From JAFGRU01 sp016934985 (GTDB lineage Bacteria > Desulfobacterota > Desulfuromonadia > Desulfuromonadales > JAAYDE01), in NCBI GenBank assembly GCA_963665045.2, contig CAXXJQ010000003.1:62001-126000 (forward strand): 64,000 bases of DNA. Reading direction: 5' to 3'. A program made the translations under genes and the position numbers. Below, in pieces: positions 1-8,667 of the stretch (positions are counted from its first letter, which is position 1; each line of letters starts with the position of its first letter). The notes beneath the pieces are model-generated. The model searched no databases. It was not told the origin of the DNA and worked only from the letters and a program-made list of their open reading frames with translations.

Positions 1-294
1 GATATCATGGCCGGCAAGGTGGTCACTAAACGGTTGGATATAGGTCCTTCCGGTATAGGTTCGTTGATGGTTGGAGGTGGTGGTTTGAGGGTCTATCTCT
101 AAACGGACATAAGAAAAATCGAGGGCATGCTGGATCAAGCCTTCCCACAGACCGGCAGGGTTCCCGGTTGGAGTTGACGAAAAGGTTTTGGTTTTTGGTT
201 TTACCTGAGTTCCGGTGCGGCCAATACATCCTGAAAAACTCAAACAGAAGGCAAGCAAAACGAGTAAGGAATAAATGCGACAATTTTGATACAT
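1..294 (-). CDS. Lipoprotein, N-terminal part, cut by window edge
   Basis: Reading the minus strand from the ATG at 294 gives 98 codons open to the window edge. The protein starts MYQNCRIYSLLVLLAFCLSF and then has a lipobox, SFSGC (Cys at residue 23), so it is very probably exported and lipid-anchored. The mature part is Thr/Lys-rich at first and then reads LWEGLIQHALDFSYV. I do not recognise a domain. It is the last visible member of the minus-strand phosphosignalling operon, 36 bases after a small kinase remnant. Another frame over the same bases is also open, but only this one has a signal peptide. The 3' end is missing. Confidence 0.65.
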   Translation of the reverse strand, partial: MYQNCRIYSLLVLLAFCLSFSGCIGRTGTQVKPKTKTFSSTPTGNPAGLWEGLIQHALDFSYVRLEIDPQTTTSNHQRTYTGRTYIQPFSDHLAGHDI

Positions 295-330
295 TGGTTT
301 CAGTCTCACAACAAAAAATCCCCTCAAGAT

Positions 331-405
331 TTAACGGTTTGAGTCAAAAGTTGATTTTTGTGACAGTTTGGGTATACAGCCCATGCACAGGTTCTCAGGT
401 CGCAT
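331..405 (-). pseudogene. Remnant of Ser/Thr kinase start (duplication scar)
   Basis: A minus-strand ATG at 405 overlaps the end of the DUF805-FHA gene by 11 bases and encodes MRPENLCMGC before running out of kinase similarity and stopping after 24 residues. The first ten residues match the start of the kinase at 6445-8667 (MRPENLCLGC) except for one. The overlap with the preceding FHA gene is also 11 bases there. This is best read as the left-over end of a duplicated FHA-plus-kinase segment whose kinase was lost. It is not expected to make a functional protein. Confidence 0.6.
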
Positions 406-1159
406 GAACATCCTCCAGTGTCACTTGGAAAGAGGTCGACGGGTCGCTGAGATAAAACTCGTCGTCGGGATTGAGAATGACCGCCTGGCCGGGATTGATT
501 CGGGTCCCGTTCGATGACAAATAGGTGCCGTTCGTCGACCCGGTGTCTTCTAAGCGGAAGGTTTTTCCCGCTTCATCAAACTGTAGACTGCAATGCCTTC
601 TGCTGATTTCCCTGGTTGAAAAGATCAGGTGACAGCTCTCACGGTTTGTGCCCATGACCAGGGGGGTGCCCCCAAGTTCCAGGGTGGCGCCCTGGTATTC
701 ACCTGAGAGGCATTGAAGCACGGGTTTTTTTTCGCTTGGTTTTCCTATCCCGGGCTCAGGATCTTTGTCGCTGCCAGAGTCCGCCGACAATAGCGGTGTG
801 CTTTTTGGATTTTCACCGTATTGATTCTCGCCGGGTTTGCTGTCCTGTACCATGAATATGAGCAGCACAATGGCACCGAGCAACGGAATCAAGCCAATAA
901 GAATCCACCATCCACTACGGCCAGTGTCGTGAAGCCGCCGCACAGTTACGGCAATGCCGGGTACCAAAACCGCCAGAGTATAAATGCCACCCAATAGTCC
1001 CATCCCTGATTCAGGATTAATACTTCCAATCATGCCATCAGCAAACCCCAAAATCATGCTGGCAATAACATTGAACAATAAGAAGAACCAATATTCTTTT
1101 CTTCTTGCTCTCCCATTAAACACCGCATACTTTTTCAAAACTTCAAAATACCAGTTCAT
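395..1159 (-). CDS. DUF805 membrane domain fused to FHA domain
   Basis: A 254-residue protein. Residues 1 to about 110 form a DUF805-type membrane domain, starting MNWYFEVLKKYAVFNGRARR, with several hydrophobic spans and RRLHDTGRSGWW. Residues about 150-250 form a forkhead-associated domain with the phosphothreonine-binding pattern: MGTNRES, then ISRRHC, then DTGSTNGTYL. FHA domains bind phosphothreonine peptides, so this is probably a membrane-located reader of the kinases encoded upstream in the operon. Its FHA domain is a close paralogue of that in the trypsin-like protein at 8657-9847, and both end with VHAT. A 263-base gap separates it from the S41 protease gene and holds a promoter-like box, so it may also have its own transcript. 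Confidence 0.88.
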   Translation of the reverse strand: MNWYFEVLKKYAVFNGRARRKEYWFFLLFNVIASMILGFADGMIGSINPESGMGLLGGIYTLAVLVPGIAVTVRRLHDTGRSGWWILIGLIPLLGAIVLLIFMVQDSKPGENQYGENPKSTPLLSADSGSDKDPEPGIGKPSEKKPVLQCLSGEYQGATLELGGTPLVMGTNRESCHLIFSTREISRRHCSLQFDEAGKTFRLEDTGSTNGTYLSSNGTRINPGQAVILNPDDEFYLSDPSTSFQVTLEDVHAT

Positions 1160-1232
1160 ACTTTTCCCCTCCTTTTTTACTGTTGCCTCAAAATTTCAGT
1201 TAACATGTCGGCTTATCAACGAATAATGATTG

Positions 1233-1279
1233 AGACGGACATTTAATATTTTCATTCAGATTTTTTTAAAAATTGTTGG
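1233..1279 (-). promoter_or_regulatory. TGTCCGTC box with upstream CCAACAA (copy A)
   Basis: On the minus strand, CCAACAA (1273-1279) is followed after 31 A/T-rich bases by TGTCCGTCT (1233-1241), about 75 bases before the DUF805-FHA start. The same two blocks at almost the same spacing recur at 13,633-13,678, and TGTCCGTC recurs before the anti-sigma-like gene. CGTC is typical of ECF sigma factor -10 elements, so the local sigma factor is the obvious candidate. This is inference from three sites. Confidence 0.4.
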
Positions 1280-1422
1280 GGGAAACCACTTCAATGCTAC
1301 CGATTAGTGGCAACGGGGGGTCAACGTCCGGCAACCGACGAAATGAAAGAAAGGTGCGACGGAAACCATTTCAGGACGCAGGGCACTCTCAATTGTCTGC
1401 CTTCGTTTTGAGGGTTGTACTT

Positions 1423-2610
1423 TCAAGGTTGATGTAGTTCAAGTAATGCCCGGGTCTTTTTTAAATAGTTTTCGGTGGTCAGTTGATGGCCATTTAACCT
1501 GTGCGTTGGTTCGAGCCCCAGCCGGTGGTATCTTTTATCATCCGGCATGCGTAGATAACCGATGGTGAAAACAATGGCCGAACCGTCGCTGAGTTCGAAA
1601 ATTTTTTGGGTTGTTCCCTTGCCGTATGTCTTTTGACCGATGGATTGTGCACGCATATTTTGTGTCAGCGCTGCAATAAAGACTTCGGCGGCGCTTGCCG
1701 TATATTCGTTCTGCCAGATATATAATTCGGAGGCGTTATCGTATACAGGTGTCGTACTCCTGTATGTCTGCCGTCCGGAACGGGTTTCAACGGTTGCGAT
1801 GGAAATCTCTGGCGCAAGGAAAAGCATGGCCGTGTCGATACATTCATACAGGTCGCCGCCAGGGTTGTCTCGCAAATCTAGAACCAGAGGAGACGAGCCC
1901 GGCAGCTGACTGAGTATGAATTTCAAATCTCTTCTGGTGCTGTTGCCAAAGTTGGTTATTTTTACAATGGGGATGCCTGATCGGGAGTTGACGGTCACGG
2001 AACCCGTTCGAATTGATGATCTGGTCAGGTTGAAGGAGCGTTTTTCACCGTTTTTTTTAAAAATGGTCAGGTTTACATTTGTTCCCGGCTTACCCATCAG
2101 CTTGGCAGCGACGCTATAAATCGACTGGCCCAAAATATCTTGGCCATAAACTGACAAGAGGATATCGCCGTTTTCTATCCCGCTTTTTCCGGCGGGCGAC
2201 CCGGAAAACGGAAAGCAAGCCACAGTTCCGCGCCCTGTTTTTTCTATCTCCATGCCCACACCGACATAGTGATTTTTTCGGGAATTTTTGAATCCATGGT
2301 ATTCTTCCGGTTGGAGGTATACGGCAAACGGGTCCTGTCTTTCCAGGCAGGTGTTGAAATCGGGAACCGTCTTGGCCCTGAAAGGTTGATGCTCGTCGAA
2401 AAAAAGGCCCTGTTTTTTGAATTTTCCCAGGGCCTCCTCAAAGATCGGTGGAACTGAATCAGACGATACAGTCCCACCGGCTGCCCCACCTTGATTCCCG
2501 CCATTGGCCGAACTGCAACAAAAGAGCAGAAACAGCAATCCGATGGTGGTTAAACACATCTTTTCGGGTATTTGGGCCATTAGAAGAGCCATCTTCGCCC
2601 AGCAAATCAC
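1423..2610 (-). CDS. PDZ-containing S41 family C-terminal processing peptidase
   Basis: Up to 395 residues, with a hydrophobic N-terminus (TTIGLLFLLFCCSS) that is a signal peptide, possibly a lipoprotein signal. A PDZ domain lies at about residues 110-195 (VGVGMEIEKTGRG, GIENGDILLSVYG). An S41 peptidase domain follows, with LVLDLRDNPGGD, the serine region EYTASAAEVF and the lysine region YGKGTTQ, so the Ser-Lys dyad is present. It probably cleaves periplasmic proteins at their C-termini. The start is uncertain: GTG at 2610, or ATG at 2592, 2580 or 2559. It is shorter than classical Prc/CtpA proteins and lies among lipoprotein and kinase genes of the same operon. Confidence 0.87.
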   Translation of the reverse strand: MICWAKMALLMAQIPEKMCLTTIGLLFLLFCCSSANGGNQGGAAGGTVSSDSVPPIFEEALGKFKKQGLFFDEHQPFRAKTVPDFNTCLERQDPFAVYLQPEEYHGFKNSRKNHYVGVGMEIEKTGRGTVACFPFSGSPAGKSGIENGDILLSVYGQDILGQSIYSVAAKLMGKPGTNVNLTIFKKNGEKRSFNLTRSSIRTGSVTVNSRSGIPIVKITNFGNSTRRDLKFILSQLPGSSPLVLDLRDNPGGDLYECIDTAMLFLAPEISIATVETRSGRQTYRSTTPVYDNASELYIWQNEYTASAAEVFIAALTQNMRAQSIGQKTYGKGTTQKIFELSDGSAIVFTIGYLRMPDDKRYHRLGLEPTHRLNGHQLTTENYLKKTRALLELHQP

Positions 2611-2675
2611 AATACAACCGCTTATCCTTAAAAACGACCGAAGCCTTTAATAGTTGCCTCTGATTACAGCAGATA

Positions 2676-3128
2676 TTACCTATATTTGTGTTCCAATCCC
2701 ATGTCAAGGTAGGCTCGAATCTCCTCTGTGAGTTGGGCGATCTTTTGCTCCTTTGCCGATGCCGACATGGCCTGGTTTTCCAGATGGGCCAACTCTTTTT
2801 TCTGCGATTCGAGTTTTACAATTTCCATTTTTAACCGGGTTTTCTCCTGCCCCTGACAATTTTCCATTGCCATAAGCCGACGGTTTTGATAAATGAGAGC
2901 GCCCAATTCCTTTTTTAGCTCATTTAAAGGCACCCTGCGCGTTTCGAGTAATTTCACCAGATGGCGTTGCTTTTCCTCCAGTTGTTTCCTTTCTTGTTGC
3001 AATTCTGCCAACTGGCTTTCTTTTTGGGCATTACTGGCTTGCATCTCCTCGTTTTGACGTTTCATTTCCATCAGGGTGCAACCAGTAAAGACAAATAAAA
3101 TCATAGCTCCAGACAGTATTTTTTTCAT
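2676..3128 (-). CDS. Small coiled-coil lipoprotein
   Basis: A 150-residue protein starting MKKILSGAMILFVFTGC, with a lipobox at FTGC. Nearly all of the mature part (about residues 20-145) is charged and heptad-like, rich in Glu, Gln, Lys and Leu, predicting a long coiled coil. An ATG four codons upstream is in frame, but the start chosen here gives the compact signal peptide. The function is unknown. It could be a periplasmic scaffold or a sensor subunit, as it sits between the S41 protease and a second lipoprotein in the kinase operon. Confidence 0.8.
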   Translation of the reverse strand: MKKILSGAMILFVFTGCTLMEMKRQNEEMQASNAQKESQLAELQQERKQLEEKQRHLVKLLETRRVPLNELKKELGALIYQNRRLMAMENCQGQEKTRLKMEIVKLESQKKELAHLENQAMSASAKEQKIAQLTEEIRAYLDMGLEHKYR

Positions 3129-3159
3129 CGCAAACTCCAAAGGAAGATTATCTGTAAGG

Positions 3160-3855
3160 TTATGTTTTCAACCGACTTCTTTCGGCAATTGTTTCCGAAC
3201 TTTGTTTCAAACTGTCCAGTTGAGTTTCCAACATGCCGATTTGATTATCCAGGTCATCTACTTTTTGCTGTGGGTGGTTTTCACTGGACAATGTTTTTTG
3301 ATATTCTTTCAAGTCGCTTATTTCCGACACCAGGGTTTTTTCATTTTCTGCTATGCTGCTATTTAATTCAGCCAGTTCAGCTTTTGTCACCTTTCCGGAT
3401 TTCAAATCCGCCTCGATAGTTTTAATCTGGTCACTTAACTTTTTATTATATTCATCGGCATTCTCATTGACCGCTTTTGCATAGTTGATTTGAGCGTCGA
3501 GATCGTTTCCTTCCTTTTCCAGTTCTTTTTTCTCGTTTTCCAGCCTTTTGGCCAGACTGTAAGAGATTACTCCACCGATGACGGCCCCTGCGGCTCCTGC
3601 CACCAACGCAGTTTTGCTATCTTTTCCAATCAATATGGCGCCCCCTCCACCAACAGCGGCGCCGATTGCTGCGCCCTCAACAGTCGCGTCTTTAACTTGG
3701 GAATTGCCCTCGTTGTCCTCTGCGGTTTTTTGCCCGGAAAAGACTCCGATGGTAGATTGCACAGTTTCTTTGGCCTTTTGTTTAAACTCGGCAGGTGTGC
3801 ACCCCATGGTAAATCCGAAAAGAACTACCATTACCAAACATACGGTCTTTTTCAT
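3160..3855 (-). CDS. Glycine-zipper lipoprotein with coiled coil
   Basis: A 231-residue protein with a lipoprotein signal (MKKTVCLVMVVLFGFTMGC) directly after a good ribosome-binding site (AGGAG). The mature protein has a glycine-zipper stretch at about residues 60-105 (GAAIGAAVGGGGAIL, LVAGAAGAVIGGVI), a motif that inserts in or packs against membranes. A long Glu/Lys/Leu-rich coiled coil runs to the end. Glycine-zipper lipoproteins are usually outer-membrane-associated. The gene is 25 bases downstream of the PEGA kinase gene, so it may act in the envelope part of the same pathway. No enzymatic motif is visible. Confidence 0.82.
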   Translation of the reverse strand: MKKTVCLVMVVLFGFTMGCTPAEFKQKAKETVQSTIGVFSGQKTAEDNEGNSQVKDATVEGAAIGAAVGGGGAILIGKDSKTALVAGAAGAVIGGVISYSLAKRLENEKKELEKEGNDLDAQINYAKAVNENADEYNKKLSDQIKTIEADLKSGKVTKAELAELNSSIAENEKTLVSEISDLKEYQKTLSSENHPQQKVDDLDNQIGMLETQLDSLKQSSETIAERSRLKT

Positions 3856-3892
3856 CTTCTCCTCCATTCGATTTTAATTTTAGCTTCAAAGG

Positions 3893-5584
3893 TCAATTAA
3901 ATTCTGCGATATCCTTTTTCCATTTGTCATCTGATATCCCATAATGAAGATATTGTTCAAAATGTCCCCAGACGATGGCTAGATTGTCCACATTTCCCCC
4001 TCTATGCCCTAACGCCTGCCGGTAACTTTCGTACGCCTTATTGCGGATTTCCGTTTTAATGGACTTCAAATCATTAAAGCATTGGACATATTTATCGAGA
4101 CCTTTTTTAATATCATTTTCCAGTCCCTCAATCTGTCTCCGGTATTTCTCTGTGCGGGCGCTATCGCCTATTTTCCGGGCGATTTTTATGCGATCCTCGC
4201 TGTCTGAAAGTGCGTTCAAATTTTCGTAAATTGCCGCAGCCTCCCGGTAGGATTGTTGTATGTGGTTGAAAGCGATCCGGGGCCGCTCATCCTTTCTTTC
4301 GAGCTTGATATTCAACTCCGTTTTCTTGCTTTTGCTTATTTTCACGGGGCCGGAAAAAACCTCGAAATTTTCTTTTTTAATTTCAACTTTATATTCCCCG
4401 GGTGCGAGGGATAACTCCATGGGGGAACTGCCCTTGTTTTCGCCGTCAATAAAAATGAGCGCATTTTCCGGTGTTGTTTTCACCGCCAACTTGCTGGGCT
4501 GGGGGTAAAAGATGTACCCCAGAAGCGCTATTACGGCTATGACGGCGAATCCTGCAATCGCGGCTGCCCAGACCGGAAATCCCGGCGGCGGGTCCCCTAT
4601 CGGTTGTGGGGGTGGTGGCGGCTCTTCCATCAGGGCCTGCTGAAATTCCTCCATGCTTTGTAATCTGTCAGCCGCCCGCACCGACATGGCTTTCAGCAGG
4701 GCCGCTTCAGCACGGGGAGGAATGGTCACGCCTTCCCGGGAGGGCAGCGCCAGGGTGTCTTCCTCCATCCGGTCATTGCTCGCAAGAGGCCGGATGCCGG
4801 TGATGGCCCGGTAAAAGGTTGCCGCCACCGCATAGATGTCCGTCCACGCGCCCTGTTTTCCCCTGCTCCGGTACTGCTCTTCCGGGGCATATCCGTGCTT
4901 TAATATAACCGACAAGCTTTTATTCTGCTCTCCCATGGAATAGCGCGCGGCGCCGAAATCCAGGAGCTTGACCTGACCGCCTTGGGTGATGTAGATGTTG
5001 TCCGGCGCAATATCGCGGTGGAGCAGGCCGGCCTTATGCACCTCCCGCAACGCATCCATGACCGGCATCATGATCTTCAGGGCGGTCTCATAGCCAATTT
5101 TGCCGTTGTTGGCTTTCAGGTATTCCCCGAAGGTCGTACCTTCTTCATAAAGCATCACCAGATAGGCGGTGTTGTTGCCCTCGAAGAAGTCCCGTACGGT
5201 AACCACCCCAGGATGTTTTTCAAATTTGGCGAGGACTCTAGCTTCCTCAAGAAACTTTTCAAGGCCGAATTGAAAATGTTTCTGCTTTTCTCCGGTGTAG
5301 ATGGATACCTCGGACTGGCCTTGCGCTCGTGTGGCCAGATCTGTAGGAAGGAATTCTTTGATGCATAACTTGGAATTCAGTAGCAGATCCCGGGCAAGAT
5401 AGGTGATGCCGAAACCACCGCTCCCCAGTACCCGGCCGATTAAATACCTGTCGTGTAAAATGCTGCCCACTGGAAGGTATAGGCCTGATTCCTGCCCCTG
5501 CCCATGGTTCCAGCCGCACTTGGGGCAGACGGCCCCTTCAATCCGTTCGGACATGCAGCCCATACAATAGTTTTCAGAGTTCAT
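3893..5584 (-). CDS. Zinc-ribbon Ser/Thr protein kinase with TM and PEGA domain
   Basis: A 563-residue protein with the start taken at MNSENYC, which overlaps the PP2C gene upstream by 11 bases. Residues 7-23 form a CxxC...CxxC zinc ribbon. The kinase domain (about 38-310) has a glycine loop GSGGFGITYLARD, the catalytic loop HRDIAPDNIYI and DFGAARYS, so it should be active. One transmembrane span lies near residues 335-360. A PEGA domain follows (LFIDGENKGSSP region), then a charged helical tail outside the cytoplasm. It probably passes an envelope signal to the cytoplasmic kinase domain, with FHA proteins and PP2C phosphatases of the same operon as partners. It is a paralogue of the kinase at 6445-8667. 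Confidence 0.92.
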   Translation of the reverse strand: MNSENYCMGCMSERIEGAVCPKCGWNHGQGQESGLYLPVGSILHDRYLIGRVLGSGGFGITYLARDLLLNSKLCIKEFLPTDLATRAQGQSEVSIYTGEKQKHFQFGLEKFLEEARVLAKFEKHPGVVTVRDFFEGNNTAYLVMLYEEGTTFGEYLKANNGKIGYETALKIMMPVMDALREVHKAGLLHRDIAPDNIYITQGGQVKLLDFGAARYSMGEQNKSLSVILKHGYAPEEQYRSRGKQGAWTDIYAVAATFYRAITGIRPLASNDRMEEDTLALPSREGVTIPPRAEAALLKAMSVRAADRLQSMEEFQQALMEEPPPPPQPIGDPPPGFPVWAAAIAGFAVIAVIALLGYIFYPQPSKLAVKTTPENALIFIDGENKGSSPMELSLAPGEYKVEIKKENFEVFSGPVKISKSKKTELNIKLERKDERPRIAFNHIQQSYREAAAIYENLNALSDSEDRIKIARKIGDSARTEKYRRQIEGLENDIKKGLDKYVQCFNDLKSIKTEIRNKAYESYRQALGHRGGNVDNLAIVWGHFEQYLHYGISDDKWKKDIAEFN

Positions 5585-6392
5585 ATGTCTCTTCTTTCTT
5601 TTCTTTACTGAAATGAGCAAAGGCAAAGCGAATCGGCCGAAGCAGTATCGTTTCTTTTCCCCTTTTTTCTGACTCTATTGCCACGGCGGAATAGTTGTCA
5701 TGGTTTTCCGGGGCACGGTTCAGGATACGGTTTTCCATTTTCTGCAGCCATCCGTCCATGTCCTGGGATGCACTCAGGTCTTGTTCCATCTCGCGCTCGG
5801 TTATGTACTCCCAGAAACCGTCGGTACAGAGCAGGAACACATCCCCCGGCTTAAGCCGCACGGGCTGCTCATGGATTTTGGGCCGCAGATCACCATCTTT
5901 TCCCAGAGCTCTCAAAAGCCGGTTGCGGTCTTCGTGAAACCGGATCTCGTCAGGGCTGATATCCCCGGCATTGGCCAGTGACTGGGGCACACTGTGATCC
6001 CTGGTCTGGAAGATGATTTTCCCGTTTCTGAAATGATAGAGCCGGGAGTCGCCCACGTGCGCCCATAGTGCCGAGCGGCCGTCCGATAGCAGGATGACAA
6101 TGGTGGTTCTCATGCCAGAGAGTTTGTGGTCCTCTTTCTGACGGGCGACAATGGCGTTCTGGGCCGCTTCCAGGTAGCTTGCCAGGGTGGTTGGGGTCAT
6201 TTCCGGTTGGGCCTCGAAGGAGGAGAGCGCTTGTTCCACCGCAATTTTTGACGCGACTTCCCCCCCCCTGTGGCCGCCAAGACCGTCGGCCAGCACCCAG
6301 CAGGCGCCGGCTGGAAAAATTTTAAACCCTGTGCAGTCCTGGTTTTCATTCCGGCCGCCCGGGTTTGACAGGGTAGAGGTGGAAAATTTCAC
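5574..6392 (-). CDS. PP2C-type protein Ser/Thr phosphatase
   Basis: A 272-residue protein with the PPM/PP2C metal-binding motifs: GRNEDQ-like NENQD near the start, VLADGLGGHRGGE (about 34-46), WAHVGDSRLYHF, and LLCTDGFWEYI with ENHDNYSAV near the end. It removes phosphate from Ser/Thr residues using two metal ions. It has no membrane span, so it is cytosolic. Its stop codon lies inside the start region of the PEGA kinase gene, a kinase-phosphatase pairing that suggests coupled translation and opposing activities on the same targets. A 52-base gap separates it from the FGE-like kinase upstream. Confidence 0.92.
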   Translation of the reverse strand: MKFSTSTLSNPGGRNENQDCTGFKIFPAGACWVLADGLGGHRGGEVASKIAVEQALSSFEAQPEMTPTTLASYLEAAQNAIVARQKEDHKLSGMRTTIVILLSDGRSALWAHVGDSRLYHFRNGKIIFQTRDHSVPQSLANAGDISPDEIRFHEDRNRLLRALGKDGDLRPKIHEQPVRLKPGDVFLLCTDGFWEYITEREMEQDLSASQDMDGWLQKMENRILNRAPENHDNYSAVAIESEKRGKETILLRPIRFAFAHFSKEKKEETYEL

Positions 6393-6444
6393 AGCTAAGT
6401 TCCTTGATGGGTTAGGGGCAGCTTTTTCCAGAATGTCAAACTAT

Positions 6445-8667
6445 TTAGGATTCTGGTGTTATGGCAAGGCGGAACCCCACGTCACTGAACTTCTTGTCAG
6501 GGGGAACTGCGCTGCGGGTCGCGGACCTACAAGACGCAGCTTTGCTAGCAAAACTGCCGCCGCGGATTATTCGTTCCGAGCCTGATGACGGACCCTTTGG
6601 ATCACTCTCAGAATAGGATGAATACTCCCCATACCAATCAGCGCAATATTCAAAAACATTTCCATGCATATCATGCAATCCCCAAACGTTAGGTGAAAAA
6701 CCGGCCACCGGGAGGGGCTTTTTTCGGGATTCTCCTTTCGTACATCCTTCAAATGGATAGTCTCCGTTATAATTCGCCTGATTCGTCGACAAACACTTTC
6801 CGGTCGAAAAGGGGGGTTGCGACGTGCCCCAGTGAAGCGATAGGGCATGGCAGGCATACTCCCACTCAGCTTCCGTAGGCAAACGATACTTGTTACTCTT
6901 TTCCTTGCGATTCAGTTCCCGAATGAATTCTTGCACATCTTCCCATGACACCTTTGTCACGGGGCAATTATCGCCGCAATCTTTTTGAACGGACGGGTTT
7001 TTTCCCATCACAGCACGCCATTGCCCCTGCGTTACCTCCGTGGTCTGCAAATAATAATATTGTTTTAACGATACAGTGTGCCCCTCCCTCTCGAACCATC
7101 CGGGTTTGATACACACGAATTCCATCCCCAGGTTGTTGGTGAGCTTTTTCAGATGAAGAGTGATCTTCAAGCGAGTGTCTTTCCCATAAACGATCTTGGG
7201 GTACATTGTTTCGTGCGTATAACCGGAGCCCGAAACCTCTAACCGATATTCATCTACGGGTAGTTTCACGCCATCCTCGTAATGATAGCTTCCACCGTCG
7301 TAACCTATCCCCCCCCAGCTGCTTTTTCTGTCAATCCGGATTATCGCATCCCGAGGTAAGACGTTCACATAAAGGCGACCAACCATGAGGTTTTTCAAGA
7401 ACAATGGGATACCTACTGTCAAAACCAAAATAACCGCAAGCCCTACCCAAAGACCAATCTTCAGTCCTTTGGTAATCTTTTTTCCCCTTGGCGGTTTTTT
7501 CTCCTCGCCTTGTGGCCCAGTCCCTGCCGTCGGTTCAGTTACCAGTGGAATAGGGTCTTCCACACTAGGTTCTTCTGTTTCTTTTTTAGATTCAATGCTT
7601 TTTGTTGGCTTAGGTGCCACTGGAGTAGGCTCTTCATCATCGCCTATTGGGGTGGGTTCTGTCGTCGGCCCAGGTAGCGTAGGCGTTGGCGGATCAATTG
7701 TTGGCTCTTCCAACAATGCCTGCTGAAATTCCTTCATGCATTGAAACCGGTCGGCTGCCCGTATCGACATGGCTTTCAGCAACGCCGCTTCGGCGTGGGG
7801 AGGGAGGGACACACCTGCCCGGGATGGCGGCACCAGGGTGTCTTCCTCCTTTCGGTCATTGCTCTCAATCGGTCGGATACCGGTAATGGCCCGGTAAAAG
7901 GTTGCCGCCACTGCATAAAGATCCGTCCACGCACCCTGTTTCCCTTTGCTTCGGTATTGCTCTTCCGGGGCATAGCCGGGTTTTAATATCACAGACAGAC
8001 TTTTGCTGTGCTTACCCATGGAATAGCGGGCGGCACCAAAGTCAAGGAGCCTGACCTGACCGTCTTGGGTGATGTAGATGTTGTCGGGCGCAATGTCGCG
8101 GTGAAGCAGGCCAGTCTTATGCACTTCCCGCAAGGCGTCCATGACAGGCATCAGGATGTTCAGGGCTGTCTGGTAGTCAATCTTGTCGTTGTTTTTTTTC
8201 AGGTAGTCCCTGAAGGTCATTCCTGCTACGTAGAGCATCACCAGATAGGCGGTATTGTTTCCCTTGAAGTAGTCCCGTACGGAAACGATTCCCGGATGGT
8301 CCACAAATTTGGCAAGGGCCTGGGCCTCTTCAAGGAATTTTTCAAGACCGTATTGAAAATGGTTCTGGTTTTCTCCGGTGTAGATGGATATCTCCGATTG
8401 CCCTGGCGCCCGGGTGGCCAACTCCTTGGGAAGGAATTCTTTTATGCACAATTTGATGTTCAGCACCAGGTCAAAGGCGAGATAGGTGATGCCGAACCCA
8501 CCGATCCCCAGCACCCGGCCGATTAAATATTTGCCGTGCAAAATGCTGCCTGGTGGAAGGTACAAGGCTGATTCCTGTTCCTGGCCATGGTTCCAGCTGC
8601 ACACAGGGCATACGGCGCCTTCCACTCGTTCGGACATGCAGCCCAGGCACAGGTTCTCAGGTCGCAT
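6445..8667 (-). CDS. Ser/Thr protein kinase with C-terminal FGE/sulfatase-modifying-factor-like domain
   Basis: A 740-residue protein starting MRPENLC (an ATG two codons earlier is also possible). The order is zinc ribbon (Cys 7, 10, 20, 23), kinase domain (GIGGFGITYLAFD, HRDIAPDNIYI, DFGAARYS), a Pro/Thr/Glu-rich linker, a transmembrane span near 405-430, a short PEGA-like beta domain, and a formylglycine-generating-enzyme-like domain from about 505 to the end (TTEVTQGQW, YRLPTEAEWEYAC, LHDMHGNVFEYCADW, IIRGGSF, DVGFRLA). The FGE-like domain lies outside the cytoplasm and may bind a ligand, as in diversity-generating or sensing proteins, rather than oxidise cysteine. It overlaps the trypsin-FHA gene by 11 bases. 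Confidence 0.92.
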   Translation of the reverse strand: MRPENLCLGCMSERVEGAVCPVCSWNHGQEQESALYLPPGSILHGKYLIGRVLGIGGFGITYLAFDLVLNIKLCIKEFLPKELATRAPGQSEISIYTGENQNHFQYGLEKFLEEAQALAKFVDHPGIVSVRDYFKGNNTAYLVMLYVAGMTFRDYLKKNNDKIDYQTALNILMPVMDALREVHKTGLLHRDIAPDNIYITQDGQVRLLDFGAARYSMGKHSKSLSVILKPGYAPEEQYRSKGKQGAWTDLYAVAATFYRAITGIRPIESNDRKEEDTLVPPSRAGVSLPPHAEAALLKAMSIRAADRFQCMKEFQQALLEEPTIDPPTPTLPGPTTEPTPIGDDEEPTPVAPKPTKSIESKKETEEPSVEDPIPLVTEPTAGTGPQGEEKKPPRGKKITKGLKIGLWVGLAVILVLTVGIPLFLKNLMVGRLYVNVLPRDAIIRIDRKSSWGGIGYDGGSYHYEDGVKLPVDEYRLEVSGSGYTHETMYPKIVYGKDTRLKITLHLKKLTNNLGMEFVCIKPGWFEREGHTVSLKQYYYLQTTEVTQGQWRAVMGKNPSVQKDCGDNCPVTKVSWEDVQEFIRELNRKEKSNKYRLPTEAEWEYACHALSLHWGTSQPPFSTGKCLSTNQANYNGDYPFEGCTKGESRKKPLPVAGFSPNVWGLHDMHGNVFEYCADWYGEYSSYSESDPKGPSSGSERIIRGGSFASKAASCRSATRSAVPPDKKFSDVGFRLAITPES

